A stretch of 64,000 nucleotides of DNA from CAYFXE01 sp964347035 (GTDB lineage Bacteria; Acidobacteriota; Aminicenantia; Aminicenantales; Aminicenantaceae): assembly GCA_964347035.1 (NCBI GenBank), contig CAYFXE010000011.1, positions 8,519 through 72,518 of the forward strand. The letters are read 5' to 3'. The notes below the pieces were generated by a model. That model was not told the origin of the DNA. It searched no databases and saw nothing but the letters and a program-made list of their open reading frames with translations. Every line of letters starts with the position of its first letter. Position 1 is the first letter of the stretch. Of the stretch, positions 25,473 to 33,984 are shown piece after piece. The translations under genes were made by a program, and so were the position numbers.

Positions 25473-25590
25473 AGGGTCAGGCTTCATCGTGTGGGGTCAG
25501 GCTTCATCGTAGAGAATGTTTAAAGGACTAATGATTTAGCCCGAGGGCAAACAAGATAACGAAGCCTGACCCCACACGATGCTGACCCCC
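25473..25590. repeat. 81-bp palindromic element, copy 2, inside an outer inverted repeat
   Basis: The core 25493-25573 is exactly 81 bases, like 1365-1445 but inverted. It starts GGGGTCAGGCTTCATCG and ends AACGAAGCCTGACCCC. It is flanked by a second, outer inverted pair: GGGTCAGGCTTCATCGTGT on the left and ACACGATGCTGACCCC on the right. This suggests nested insertion or partial duplication of the same ends. It lies between tolQ and the K+ transporter gene, just upstream of the latter's promoter. Confidence 0.75.
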
Positions 25591-25616
25591 AGAAAAGCCC
25601 GACTTCTTTGGGCTGA

Positions 25617-25645
25617 TTGACAAAGTTTTGATTAAGTAATAGATT
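25617..25645 (+). promoter_or_regulatory. promoter of K+ uptake genes
   Basis: Perfect -35 TTGACA (25617-25622), 17-base spacer, -10 TAGATT (25640-25645). The predicted start near 25652 limits where translation can begin; no ATG, GTG or TTG in the transporter frame occurs until 25738. Confidence 0.6.
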
Positions 25646-25683
25646 GAATATCCGACCGAAGAGAGATAAAAGGGAAAAAAAAG

Positions 25684-27021
25684 ATTAAGGGCGAAAGGAA
25701 ATTTCAACCCGCTCAATTCCTTGCCATAAGTTTCGCCGTGACCATCCTTATCGGTACAACGCTTCTCCTCCTTCCCTTCAGCACAAATTCGGGACAAATT
25801 TCTTTTATCGATGCTCTTTTCACTGCGACTTCGGGAGTTTGTGTTACGGGGCTCAGCGTTCAAGATACAGCCACCTACTATTCTCCGGTCGGACAGGGGA
25901 TCATTTTCCTCCTTTTTCAATTTGGAGGATTGGGGATCATGACGTTTTCTACCCTCATCCTCCTGGTTGCAGGAAAGAAGATTTCCATAAAGGACAGGAT
26001 CATCATCCAGGAGGATTTCCACCACCGGGCGCCGAAGGACTTCAAATCTCTGATCATGAACATATTCTTCTACGCTCTGGCTATAGAATTTTTAGGAAGT
26101 CTTTCACTATTTCTATATTGGCAGAGAGACTACGGATGGCTAAAAGCGCTTTCCCTTTCGGTGTTTCACTCCGTCTCAGCTTTTTGTAATGCGGGATTTT
26201 CTCTATTTAGCGATAGTTTTTACGGATTTAGAGAAAGCACTTGGATAAACACTTCGCTCATCATTTTAATCGTGCTCGGTGGCTTGGGATTTTTGGTGAT
26301 AGATGAACTGAAAGGGAAGCTCGTAGGCCTTGTGAAGAGGGAGAAAACCAAACTCTCCCTTCACGCCAAGCTGGTTATTGGAATGACTTTGTGCCTTATA
26401 TTTTTTTTCTTTATAATTTTTCTGCTCATCGAGTGGAATTATTCCTTGGAACAATTCTCAGGACAGGAGAAGATTCTCTCCTCTCTTTTTCAAATCATCA
26501 CGCCTCGTACAGCCGGATTTAACACCATGAATTTGAATTCTTTGAGCTTGGCTGTTGTCCTCCTGCTGATGATGCTGATGTTCATCGGGGCTTCTCCAGG
26601 ATCGACTGGGGGAGGAGTCAAAACGAGCACTATAGGTGTCATCCTGGCTTTTCTCAAGTCTAAAATTACGACAAGAGACACGGTCAATCTTTTTTACCGT
26701 ACCCTGTCTATGGAACTTGTGACCAAGGCCTTTACCGTGGTCACACTCGCGGTTTCCATAATCTTTCTCTCCTCTTTTATCATTCTCATGACTCAGCCAA
26801 ATGCGAGTTTTAGAGAAGTCCTGTTTGAGGTTTTCTCGGCATTCGGCACGGTCGGGCTGTCCTTAGGGCTGACACCAAAGCTCACCAGTATGGGGAAGAT
26901 TGTGATTATCCTGGTTATGTACATCGGCCGGATTGGACCTTTGACGCTGCTGTATGCCTTCAGTCGGGAGAAGGCTTATGGGCGATTTGAATACGCGGAA
27001 GAAACTGTTATGATAGGTTAG
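25684..27021 (+). CDS. TrkH/KtrB-type potassium uptake membrane subunit
   Basis: Ion-conducting subunit of a Ktr/Trk K+ uptake system. About 445 residues have four repeated membrane-pore-membrane units; filter-loop glycines are visible in ATSGVCVTGLS, HSVSAFCNAGFSLFS, TPRTAGFNTMNL and SAFGTVGLSLGLTP. The first helix (PAQFLAISFAVTILIGTTLL) is complete only if translation starts before the GTG at 25738. The one well-placed candidate is ATT at 25684, 9-10 bases after AAAAGGG; no ATG/GTG/TTG exists in frame upstream back to the stop at 25645. The coordinate is therefore a best guess. The regulatory subunit follows. Confidence 0.88.
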   Translation: MKGERKFQPAQFLAISFAVTILIGTTLLLLPFSTNSGQISFIDALFTATSGVCVTGLSVQDTATYYSPVGQGIIFLLFQFGGLGIMTFSTLILLVAGKKISIKDRIIIQEDFHHRAPKDFKSLIMNIFFYALAIEFLGSLSLFLYWQRDYGWLKALSLSVFHSVSAFCNAGFSLFSDSFYGFRESTWINTSLIILIVLGGLGFLVIDELKGKLVGLVKREKTKLSLHAKLVIGMTLCLIFFFFIIFLLIEWNYSLEQFSGQEKILSSLFQIITPRTAGFNTMNLNSLSLAVVLLLMMLMFIGASPGSTGGGVKTSTIGVILAFLKSKITTRDTVNLFYRTLSMELVTKAFTVVTLAVSIIFLSSFIILMTQPNASFREVLFEVFSAFGTVGLSLGLTPKLTSMGKIVIILVMYIGRIGPLTLLYAFSREKAYGRFEYAEETVMIG

Positions 27022-27039
27022 AGATAAAAGGAGACATCC

Positions 27040-27696
27040 ATGAAATTTGCCGTGATCGGATTGGGAAGTTTCGGGTCGAATGTGGCTAAAACTCTGTTCA
27101 AGAGAGGGAACGAAGTGTTGGCCGTTGACAAGGATAAGAATAAAATCGAAGAAGAGAAGAGCTTTGTCACCCATGCGGTGAGCATGGATGCGGCCGTCAA
27201 AGATAATCTACAGGCTATTGGGATTAAGGACATGGATGTCGTCATCGTCAGTCTGGGCCCGGAGATGGAGGCTTCCATCCTGACCGTTCTTTACCTCCAT
27301 GAGATAGGCATGAAGCATATTGTAGCTAAAGCATTGACAGAGGATCATGCTAAAGTACTGGAGGCTGTCGGTGCGACCGAGGTTATCTATCCTGAGAAGG
27401 ATATGGCCATAAAGACGGCCTTGAGGCTGAGTAATCCCAACATCCTGGAATACCTTCCCCTCGTTTCGGGCCTCAGCATCCAGGAGATTGCTCCTCCTGA
27501 AAGATTCATCGGTAAAGCCCTGAAGGATCTGGATTTAAGGGAGAAATACGGCATCCAGATTATTGCCATAAGGGAACTCATCCCAGAGAAGACAACCTTC
27601 ATTCCCAAAGCCGATTTTGTCATCAAGGACAGTGATGTCCTGATTCTCATTGGGGAGGAAAAACAACTGGCGAAGTTGAGTTCTTCAAAATCCTGA
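27040..27696 (+). CDS. TrkA/KtrA-type potassium uptake regulatory subunit
   Basis: Cytoplasmic RCK ring protein that gates the K+ channel subunit in response to nucleotides. The 218 residues have an N-terminal Rossmann RCK_N domain with AVIGLGSFGSNVAKTL and an acidic adenine-ribose ligand in VLAVDKDKNKIEE, then a C-terminal RCK_C domain (about residues 140-215) with GKALKDLDLREKYGIQI. A good AAAAGGAGA ribosome site lies before the ATG. One N and one C domain indicate the KtrA form rather than the doubled TrkA. Confidence 0.93.
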   Translation: MKFAVIGLGSFGSNVAKTLFKRGNEVLAVDKDKNKIEEEKSFVTHAVSMDAAVKDNLQAIGIKDMDVVIVSLGPEMEASILTVLYLHEIGMKHIVAKALTEDHAKVLEAVGATEVIYPEKDMAIKTALRLSNPNILEYLPLVSGLSIQEIAPPERFIGKALKDLDLREKYGIQIIAIRELIPEKTTFIPKADFVIKDSDVLILIGEEKQLAKLSSSKS

Positions 27697-27767
27697 TTTT
27701 AATCAAGACAGACCATCAGATCTCCTCAATCCTAAAGTCATTAAAAAGAGATAAAGATTTACCCAGA

Positions 27768-27796
27768 TTGACATCAAAAATTTCTTTTGCTAAAAA
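27768..27796 (+). promoter_or_regulatory. candidate promoter of Omp85-like gene
   Basis: Perfect -35 TTGACA (27768-27773), 17-base spacer, weak -10 TAAAAA (27791-27796) in the 181-base spacer before the barrel gene. Confidence 0.45.
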
Positions 27797-27877
27797 TAGG
27801 GGACAGCCAAGACGGATTCTGAGATTTAGACAAGGATCATCGGCCGATACGAAAGGACAGTTAGAGTTACTTCATAT

Positions 27878-28999
27878 TTGAAGAATAAATACCGCAAGGC
27901 ATTTCACCTATTCTTGCTCTATTTTTTTTCTATCTTCTGGGTTTTTGCCTTCCTATCATTCTCCCTCGGACAAGAGGCTTCGGATAAGGAAAAGGGAAGG
28001 GGAAAAAAGGGAATATTCGTTGTTCCTGTGGTCTATTATACACCGGAAACCAAGATTGCCTTTGGCACCGTGAGCATGTTTTACTACCTGCCGGCAAGTG
28101 ATCAAAAAAACCGGCCTTCGAGTATCAAAACATCGTTTATTTATACTCAAACGAAACAATATAGGTTTGAAATTTCTCCCGAGGTTTATATCAAGAATGA
28201 TGCTTACCGCCTTCAGAGCAGCATCAGTTTCAAGAATTTTTCGGATAAGTTCTTCGGGATCGGACCGAATGCACTCAAGAAGCAGGAAGAGGATTTCACG
28301 ACCCGGAGAACGAAGGCGAACCTTGATGTTCAAAGGAGAATTTGGTCGGGATTAAACGCTGGGGTGCGATACGAATTCGAACACCATAACATCATAAAGA
28401 AGGATGAAGAAGGCCAATTGGCCAAGGGGAATATCCTGGGGAGTGAAGGCGGGACATCCTCTGGGATCGGGCTTTTCTTGAACTGGGACACTCGGGACAA
28501 CATTTATTATCCGATGTCCGGGAATTATTTCCAGGTCTCCTCAACAGTCTTTTCGAAGCGACTGGGAGGCGATTACAACTTTACCGAATTCCGGTTGGAT
28601 CTTCGAAAATACCTCCCCTTGTTTTTTACCCATGTTTTCGCTCTTCAGGCCTACTTTAATTTCATCTCTGGGGAGCCTCCGTTTCAGAAATTATCCTTGG
28701 TGGGAGGACAAGGCCTGATGCGGGGCTACCGAAAGGGGCGCTACCGGGATAAGAATATGATGGCCTTTCAGATGGAGTTCCGCTTGGGAGCTTGGAAAAG
28801 ATTTGGAGTGGTCAGCTTCTTCGGAATCGGAAACGTTTCCGATCGATTAGACCATTTTAAGCTGGAAGATTTCAAATTCACCGTGGGTTTCGGGTTTCGA
28901 TTCCTGGTCGCTCCTGAAGAAAGACTGAACTTACGATTGGATTTCGGCTTCGGACACACAGGTCAGGGTATTTATATCACTTTTACGGAGGCTTTTTAG
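27878..28999 (+). CDS. Omp85/BamA-like outer-membrane barrel without POTRA domains
   Basis: Predicted outer-membrane 16-stranded barrel of the surface-antigen (D15) family. The 373 residues begin at TTG with a signal peptide (HLFLLYFFSIFWVFAFLSF, cleavage likely after SLGQ). A mature barrel follows directly, with no room for POTRA repeats. Amphipathic strands alternate throughout. The family's internal loop motif appears as GGQGLMRGYRKGRYRDKNM, and strands near the end finish with an aromatic (TEAF). It converges with the PPK2 gene, 5 bases apart. It resembles the barrel at 32306 in size and loop motif. The cargo is unknown. Confidence 0.85.
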   Translation: MKNKYRKAFHLFLLYFFSIFWVFAFLSFSLGQEASDKEKGRGKKGIFVVPVVYYTPETKIAFGTVSMFYYLPASDQKNRPSSIKTSFIYTQTKQYRFEISPEVYIKNDAYRLQSSISFKNFSDKFFGIGPNALKKQEEDFTTRRTKANLDVQRRIWSGLNAGVRYEFEHHNIIKKDEEGQLAKGNILGSEGGTSSGIGLFLNWDTRDNIYYPMSGNYFQVSSTVFSKRLGGDYNFTEFRLDLRKYLPLFFTHVFALQAYFNFISGEPPFQKLSLVGGQGLMRGYRKGRYRDKNMMAFQMEFRLGAWKRFGVVSFFGIGNVSDRLDHFKLEDFKFTVGFGFRFLVAPEERLNLRLDFGFGHTGQGIYITFTEAF

Positions 29000-29004
29000 C
29001 TGGA

Positions 29005-30489
29005 TTAAAGACGATTCTCCAGGGCTTCGATGACGGTTTTCAAGGTCCTTATTCTGGCAAAAGGTTTTGAGTTGCCTTCGACGATCGTCCACGGAGCGTA
29101 ACTCGTACTCGTCCTGAAGAGCATCTCATCCACAGCTAATTTGTACTGTTCCCATTTTTCCCGGTTTCTCCAATCCTCTTCGTTAATTTTCCATTGCTTA
29201 TATTGAGTCGTTTCTCTGGATTTGAACCGCTTCAACTGCTCCTCTGAATCGATATGGAGCCAGAATTTAATCAACACGGTGCCGAAATTAGTCAGGTGCT
29301 CTTCAGTTTCGTTAATTTCTTTGTAAGCCCTTTTCCACTCATCCTCGGTACAGAATCCTTCAATCCTCTCGACGAGTACTCTTCCGTACCATGATCTGTC
29401 GAAGATAACGATATGTCCGGCTTTCGGGATTTTTCTCCAGAAGCGCCATAGATAATGATGCTGCTTTTCCACTTCGTTCGGGGCTATAATCGACACAACT
29501 TCGTATCCTCGTGGGTCCATCCTTTGAACCAAGCGTTTGATGTTTCCACCTTTTCCGGAGGCATCCCAACCTTCATAGATGATGATGACAGGAATCCGGC
29601 GAGTATAGATTTCATGTTCGATCTCTCTTATCCTTCCTTGGAAGTCCTTGAGGTCTTTTTCATAGTCCTTCCTGGTTAAGGAGAGCGATAGATCCGATCT
29701 ATCCAGGATGGAATGTGACAATTTATGCAGTTTTACTGGCGGCTTCTTGTTGGTTCTCTCCCTCTCTTTTCTCAGATTCAATTCCTGTATTTTTTGTTCA
29801 ATCCTGTCGATAATCGTCTTGAAAACCTTTATGGTAGCTAAGCGACGATCATGGGATTCTACGATGGTCCATGGCGCCTCTGGTATATCTGATTTGGCCA
29901 GCATATCCTCGTAGGCTATCGCAAATTTTTTATACTGCTTATGTTGCTTCTGCCCATCATCCGTAACTCTCCATTCTGTGGCGGGGTTGCTCAAAAGCTT
30001 TTTGAATCGTTTTTTCTGTTCTCGTTTACTGATATGCAGGAAAAACTTCAAGATCAGGTAGTCACCGTTTATGAGCTGCTCTTCGAAGGACGTGAATTCG
30101 CTAAAAGCCACCTGCCAGACCCTTCGCTTCACTTTTTTTTCGACTCTGTCTTCGAGGACTCTTCCGTACCAGCTGCGGTCGAACAAAGCTATCCTCCCCT
30201 TTTCTGGAATCTTTGTCCAGAATCTCCAGAGATAAGGTTTCAGCCTCTCTTCCTCGTTGGGAGGATTGATAGAATAGACATTGAATCCTCTTGGATCGAG
30301 GGCCAGAGTGAGACGGTTTATCAAAGTGCCTTTCCCGGCGGCCTCCCAACCTTCGAAGAGAATGATAACGGGAAGTTCCTGTTTTCGAGCCTCTCTTTGT
30401 AGTGCACCCAACTTATATTCTAACTCGGCGATGATAGGCTTATACTCTGTTTTTGAAATCTTTTGTGATAGATCTACTTTTTCTAACAT
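29005..30489 (-). CDS. two-domain PPK2-family polyphosphate:nucleotide phosphotransferase
   Basis: Class II-type PPK2 in which two complete domains are fused, as in polyphosphate:AMP phosphotransferase. The 494 residues contain duplicated motifs. Walker A is LFEGWEAAGKGTLINRL in domain 1 and IYEGWDASGKGGNIKRL in domain 2. Walker B/lid motifs are FDRSWYGRVLEDRVE and FDRSWYGRVLVERIEGF. LWRFWTKIP and LWRFWRKIP are also paired. Such enzymes move phosphate between polyphosphate and AMP/ADP. It lies 45 bases downstream of the kinase-like lipoprotein on the same strand and is probably co-transcribed. PPK1 and CHAD genes occur at 56-59 kb. Confidence 0.92.
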   Translation of the reverse strand: MLEKVDLSQKISKTEYKPIIAELEYKLGALQREARKQELPVIILFEGWEAAGKGTLINRLTLALDPRGFNVYSINPPNEEERLKPYLWRFWTKIPEKGRIALFDRSWYGRVLEDRVEKKVKRRVWQVAFSEFTSFEEQLINGDYLILKFFLHISKREQKKRFKKLLSNPATEWRVTDDGQKQHKQYKKFAIAYEDMLAKSDIPEAPWTIVESHDRRLATIKVFKTIIDRIEQKIQELNLRKERERTNKKPPVKLHKLSHSILDRSDLSLSLTRKDYEKDLKDFQGRIREIEHEIYTRRIPVIIIYEGWDASGKGGNIKRLVQRMDPRGYEVVSIIAPNEVEKQHHYLWRFWRKIPKAGHIVIFDRSWYGRVLVERIEGFCTEDEWKRAYKEINETEEHLTNFGTVLIKFWLHIDSEEQLKRFKSRETTQYKQWKINEEDWRNREKWEQYKLAVDEMLFRTSTSYAPWTIVEGNSKPFARIRTLKTVIEALENRL

Positions 30490-30534
30490 CGTGATGGTTT
30501 GATTACGCTCTCATGTCGACTCTTTAAGAGAAGG

Positions 30535-32280
30535 TCAGTTTTTCCGGTGAATCCCGAGCAATTCGAACTCTTCGGTGGCTGGATTTCTTGTCAAGTAGAC
30601 TTTTACCCACTTGCTCCGCATTCTCCCAGAATATCTCTGGACCCGCAATGTAATCTCCCATTGATCCTCGGAGGAGAACGGCTCTGTCATCCCTCGTTTC
30701 TGCTTCAAAATCTCTTCTAATTTTTCTAGAGGAATAGATGTCTGATTCCCTAGATCGATATGCTCGAGAAATGTTTCTCCTTTGAAAGAGAAATCATAAA
30801 AGTATTTTGATTGATCAGCAGGCCACAGATTTCCGGCCACACCTGAATCTTCAAACCCCAGCGCACACGCCCCCGATGAATCCCGGGTAATTTTGAACTT
30901 GTCTAGAGGGTTCACCCGGCTATACCAGTAACGTCCTGTTTTGTCCCGCCTTTCTTTTATGGTTTTTAGCAGATAGGCCTCCGCCTCTGGATTAGAGTAT
31001 TGTCCTTGTTTGACGATCGCTTCGAGTTGCATATCCGTGAAGGACATGACCAGCTTAGCGCCCCAGTAGCCATCGAGATTTGTGCAATTTTCAAAAGCCG
31101 GATTAGGATAATTTGACCGGCTATCTCCAGGGTTGAAATCGTGGGAATCAAAGCGGCCGATCGAAGGATACTGGATGTCACCCAGTTTTTCCCATGATTT
31201 AACGTACAACCCGAAACTCAAAATGTTTCCAAACAGAGCTTTTGTATCCACATCAAATTCATGCCCCTTATGGCGAGATTGAGGAGCGATGGCATCACTT
31301 CCCAAGGCCGATCCAAAGTCGATGAGGTAATGCTTGACGAAATGGCGACCATTTTCAGAGACAAAGACATCCATATTATTGCCCGCTTTAGTGTCAAAGT
31401 GTTTCAGCCAAGCGATCAAAACGTAAAGACCACGAAGCTCCCGGCGATGCTCATGAGGAACGATGTCGTTGGGATCATCGTCACGTGTTCCCAAGTATTT
31501 GAATCCTCCGAGATCCTTCCCATCCACATACTTGCTAGCCAGAGCACGGATGCGACCATCAGGGAGTCTCTCGACTTTGTTGAGAAGAGCTTCTAAGTCT
31601 TTTCCTGTCATGAAACGCATGATGCCTTTGTCATCGATAAACTTAACCTCTTCTCCGATTTTTAAGATTGAGGGATCAAAATAAGTGATGTAGTTTTCGG
31701 GAACGTTGTAGCCGGCTGCATAGAAGATTTTTGTGCAGACGACTTCTGCCCCAGTTGCCAGTTCAGAATAACCGACGGGATCAAACTTGATCACATACCT
31801 GTCCCCACGGCTGTCCTTTATATGAAATCCGGGAGTTACCCCCTCTAATTTTGCTCGAGTGAGAATCCAAGTCTGGGTGGAATCAGGGCCCACACCTGTA
31901 TCAGGACCTTTCATAATCTCTTCGAGTGACATACGTCGGCGAGCGTTCCGGTTAGTAAACCAGCTCGAATCCAGGACCTTGCCGAATCGATCCACATTCA
32001 AGGCCTGCTTGGGTTTTCCGAAGACATGGAGGAGCTGTCGGGAGAAGTCGAGGGACTGTTTAACTTGATGGGTGATGATTTTATTGTAAGCATCGTGGCC
32101 GAAATTCATTTTTTGAAATTTTGGTTCAGGAATACTTCGGGTATCATCTGGGAGCATAACAGGAGGTGTGTAAATTCGGTTTGCTGCACATCCAAAAAAC
32201 AGGCAAATTATAAACAGACAGGGGAGAGACCGGAATGAGGTTTTGCGTAACTGTTTTCGTCGAGATGAAATGATATTCAT
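30535..32280 (-). CDS. lipoprotein with protein-kinase-like catalytic motifs, unknown family
   Basis: I do not recognise the family. From the ATG at 32280 it has 581 residues; ATGs at 32289 and 32313 are alternatives, the latter overlapping the upstream barrel gene. A basic segment and hydrophobic run end in the lipobox ICLFFGC (Cys31), so it should be a secreted lipoprotein. The core looks kinase-like: glycine-turn and lysine strand (GFHIKDSRGDRYVIKFDP, Lys165), a helix with Glu179 (TGAEVVCTKIF), a catalytic-loop pattern H-x-D-x-K-x-x-N (HFDTKAGNN, His294-Asn301) and a metal-loop DFG (LIDFGSALG, Asp321). Large C-terminal extension of unknown fold. Kinase activity is inference from motifs only. 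Confidence 0.72.
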   Translation of the reverse strand: MNIISSRRKQLRKTSFRSLPCLFIICLFFGCAANRIYTPPVMLPDDTRSIPEPKFQKMNFGHDAYNKIITHQVKQSLDFSRQLLHVFGKPKQALNVDRFGKVLDSSWFTNRNARRRMSLEEIMKGPDTGVGPDSTQTWILTRAKLEGVTPGFHIKDSRGDRYVIKFDPVGYSELATGAEVVCTKIFYAAGYNVPENYITYFDPSILKIGEEVKFIDDKGIMRFMTGKDLEALLNKVERLPDGRIRALASKYVDGKDLGGFKYLGTRDDDPNDIVPHEHRRELRGLYVLIAWLKHFDTKAGNNMDVFVSENGRHFVKHYLIDFGSALGSDAIAPQSRHKGHEFDVDTKALFGNILSFGLYVKSWEKLGDIQYPSIGRFDSHDFNPGDSRSNYPNPAFENCTNLDGYWGAKLVMSFTDMQLEAIVKQGQYSNPEAEAYLLKTIKERRDKTGRYWYSRVNPLDKFKITRDSSGACALGFEDSGVAGNLWPADQSKYFYDFSFKGETFLEHIDLGNQTSIPLEKLEEILKQKRGMTEPFSSEDQWEITLRVQRYSGRMRSKWVKVYLTRNPATEEFELLGIHRKN

Positions 32281-32305
32281 AGTCAACATTGATCTTAAAT
32301 CCAAT

Positions 32306-33664
32306 CTATTCATACATGCCGATATAGAACCGAAAACCGTCTGGACTCTTACCGACGAGAATATGGAGGATGCGGCCATTTTTACTAAAAATACGTAACC
32401 CTCCTCCAAAGCCTATATGAAATTCTTCCATCGAGAATTGTCTGAGAATATCGGGAGCGACCTGACCAGCATCGATGAAGAGAAGGGCATCCACACCCAG
32501 CTCGAAGTTATCTCGCGTCATGACAGGATACCGATATTCCAGAGAAGCCAAGACCATGTCTTCGTCTCTGAATCGACCGCGGCGAAAGCCTCTGATTGTT
32601 TCCCGTCTTCCCAGCTCACTCAAGTAATAAAAGGGAATCTGGAGGTTTCCTTTGGGCTCGGTTATTTCGGCGGCAACGCGTAAGACCAGGACTCGATCGT
32701 AGAAGAGATGCAGATATCTCGTGAAATCTGTATTGGCTTTCCAGAAACCATATTCGGAGTTTTTTATTTCTTGGAAAAAACCTCCTTTGAGGTCGATTTT
32801 CCAACCCGCTGACGGATTTCCAAGTCGATTCCTGGAATCATGCTGCAGGCTGAACTGGAGAATGTAGAAATTGATCTTCTCATCCAGGCCGGGGATCTCT
32901 TCCCTCACTTCCGGAGGTAAATCCGTTGTCGATATGTCTTCGGAATCGCGGCTTTCAGATATGCTGTTTTGGGCTAATCCGAAGACCAGTCCCAACTTTG
33001 TCGACTGACCTAGGTAGGTTCCTAAAAAAGCATTGACCATGATTTGGCGATGGGCAAAATTAGATTCGTTTTCTTTTTGGGAATCATTGCCGATCCCGAA
33101 GAAGCGTTCAGTAGGCAGGTATAGGTAGTGAGCATAAAATTCTGTGACAAACGGACCTGCGAGTCGAAAATCACGGAGACGGATCCTGTAAAGCTGGCGC
33201 CATAGGGTTCCTGCCCTGACAGTTAGGTCTAATGTGGAGCCGGGATGGGCAATGTCCTTCTGAAAGAACTTAAGCCCAACGCCAGTCCTATCCGACGTTG
33301 AGGGTAAAACCCCCCTCTTTCCGTCAGAAGAAACGAGCATTCGGGCGAGTTTGGAAGTCACTTGAGGAGCTACGCCCACCAAAGAAAGAAAGGGTCTCAA
33401 AGCCTGATCCAGGAGCCAGAAAGGCAGAAACAGGATCATTCCTGGAATATTGATGATGGTTTCCCATGTTTCCTTGCTTTTCAGCTTTTCAGGAACTTCA
33501 GATTCTTCCGTCTCTTTTTTTTCTTTGTTCTCAGTTTTTTCTTGCGATGTGTGTCCAAGGGTCGGTTGAAGGGTAAACATGAATAGACAAAGGAAAATCA
33601 AAAGGAAACTGAGCAGTCGGAAGACAAAGCCCCGTTGTTTTCTGGGTAATAGTTGTGAAAAAAT
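32306..33664 (-). CDS. Omp85/BamA-like outer-membrane barrel, second
   Basis: POTRA-less D15-type barrel of about 430-452 residues. After the signal region come a charged linker (glutamate/lysine-rich), a hydrophobic membrane-like segment (IPGMILFLPFWLLDQALRPF), and a barrel with the loop motif LGRRETIRGFRRGRFRDEDM. The only canonical start, TTG at 33601, gives a signal peptide with no basic residues. Starting at ATT (33664), 10 bases after AAGGAG, adds LLPRKQRGFVFRLLSF and makes a proper signal peptide. No ATG/GTG/TTG occurs in frame upstream back to the stop at 33709. The 3' end abuts or overlaps the kinase-like lipoprotein gene. Confidence 0.82.
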   Translation of the reverse strand: MFSQLLPRKQRGFVFRLLSFLLIFLCLFMFTLQPTLGHTSQEKTENKEKKETEESEVPEKLKSKETWETIINIPGMILFLPFWLLDQALRPFLSLVGVAPQVTSKLARMLVSSDGKRGVLPSTSDRTGVGLKFFQKDIAHPGSTLDLTVRAGTLWRQLYRIRLRDFRLAGPFVTEFYAHYLYLPTERFFGIGNDSQKENESNFAHRQIMVNAFLGTYLGQSTKLGLVFGLAQNSISESRDSEDISTTDLPPEVREEIPGLDEKINFYILQFSLQHDSRNRLGNPSAGWKIDLKGGFFQEIKNSEYGFWKANTDFTRYLHLFYDRVLVLRVAAEITEPKGNLQIPFYYLSELGRRETIRGFRRGRFRDEDMVLASLEYRYPVMTRDNFELGVDALLFIDAGQVAPDILRQFSMEEFHIGFGGGLRIFSKNGRILHILVGKSPDGFRFYIGMYE

Positions 33665-33780
33665 TTTGGTTAAGCTCCTTATGTTTATCGATATTAAGGC
33701 TGAAACCTAAGAAATAAGTGTTGATAGACTGAAAGATTTTAGTGAATTACTTGAGCTAAGTCAATTTTAATGTCACTACA

Positions 33781-33984
33781 GTAAGCCTCTCCAATTCCGT
33801 GATATGAGAAACAAATTGAAGTATGGATAGGTGTCATGAAGGCGAGGTCCTGTCCGTCTGAGCCGCATAGAGATGGGTGGGGTCTTCGGCGAAGCTTGTG
33901 CCTGCAAAAGCAGGTAACGGATTGGGCCTCGCATTTAAAGGTCTCATCCGAAAAACCTTAATCACGGTTTTGGAGATACTTTCG
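33781..33984. repeat. ~200-bp MITE-like element, copy A
   Basis: Imperfect terminal inverted repeats: AAGCCTCTCCAATTCCGTG on the left and the complement of AAGTATCTCCAAAACCGTG on the right. The interior carries TATGGATAGGTGTCATGAAG, CGAGGTCCTGTCCGTCTGAG, a CCTGCAAAAGCAGG hairpin and CCTCGCATTTAAAGG. The reverse complement of 54829-55027 aligns over the whole length. Non-coding. The rest of the spacer up to 34096 shows nothing I can name. Confidence 0.78.
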
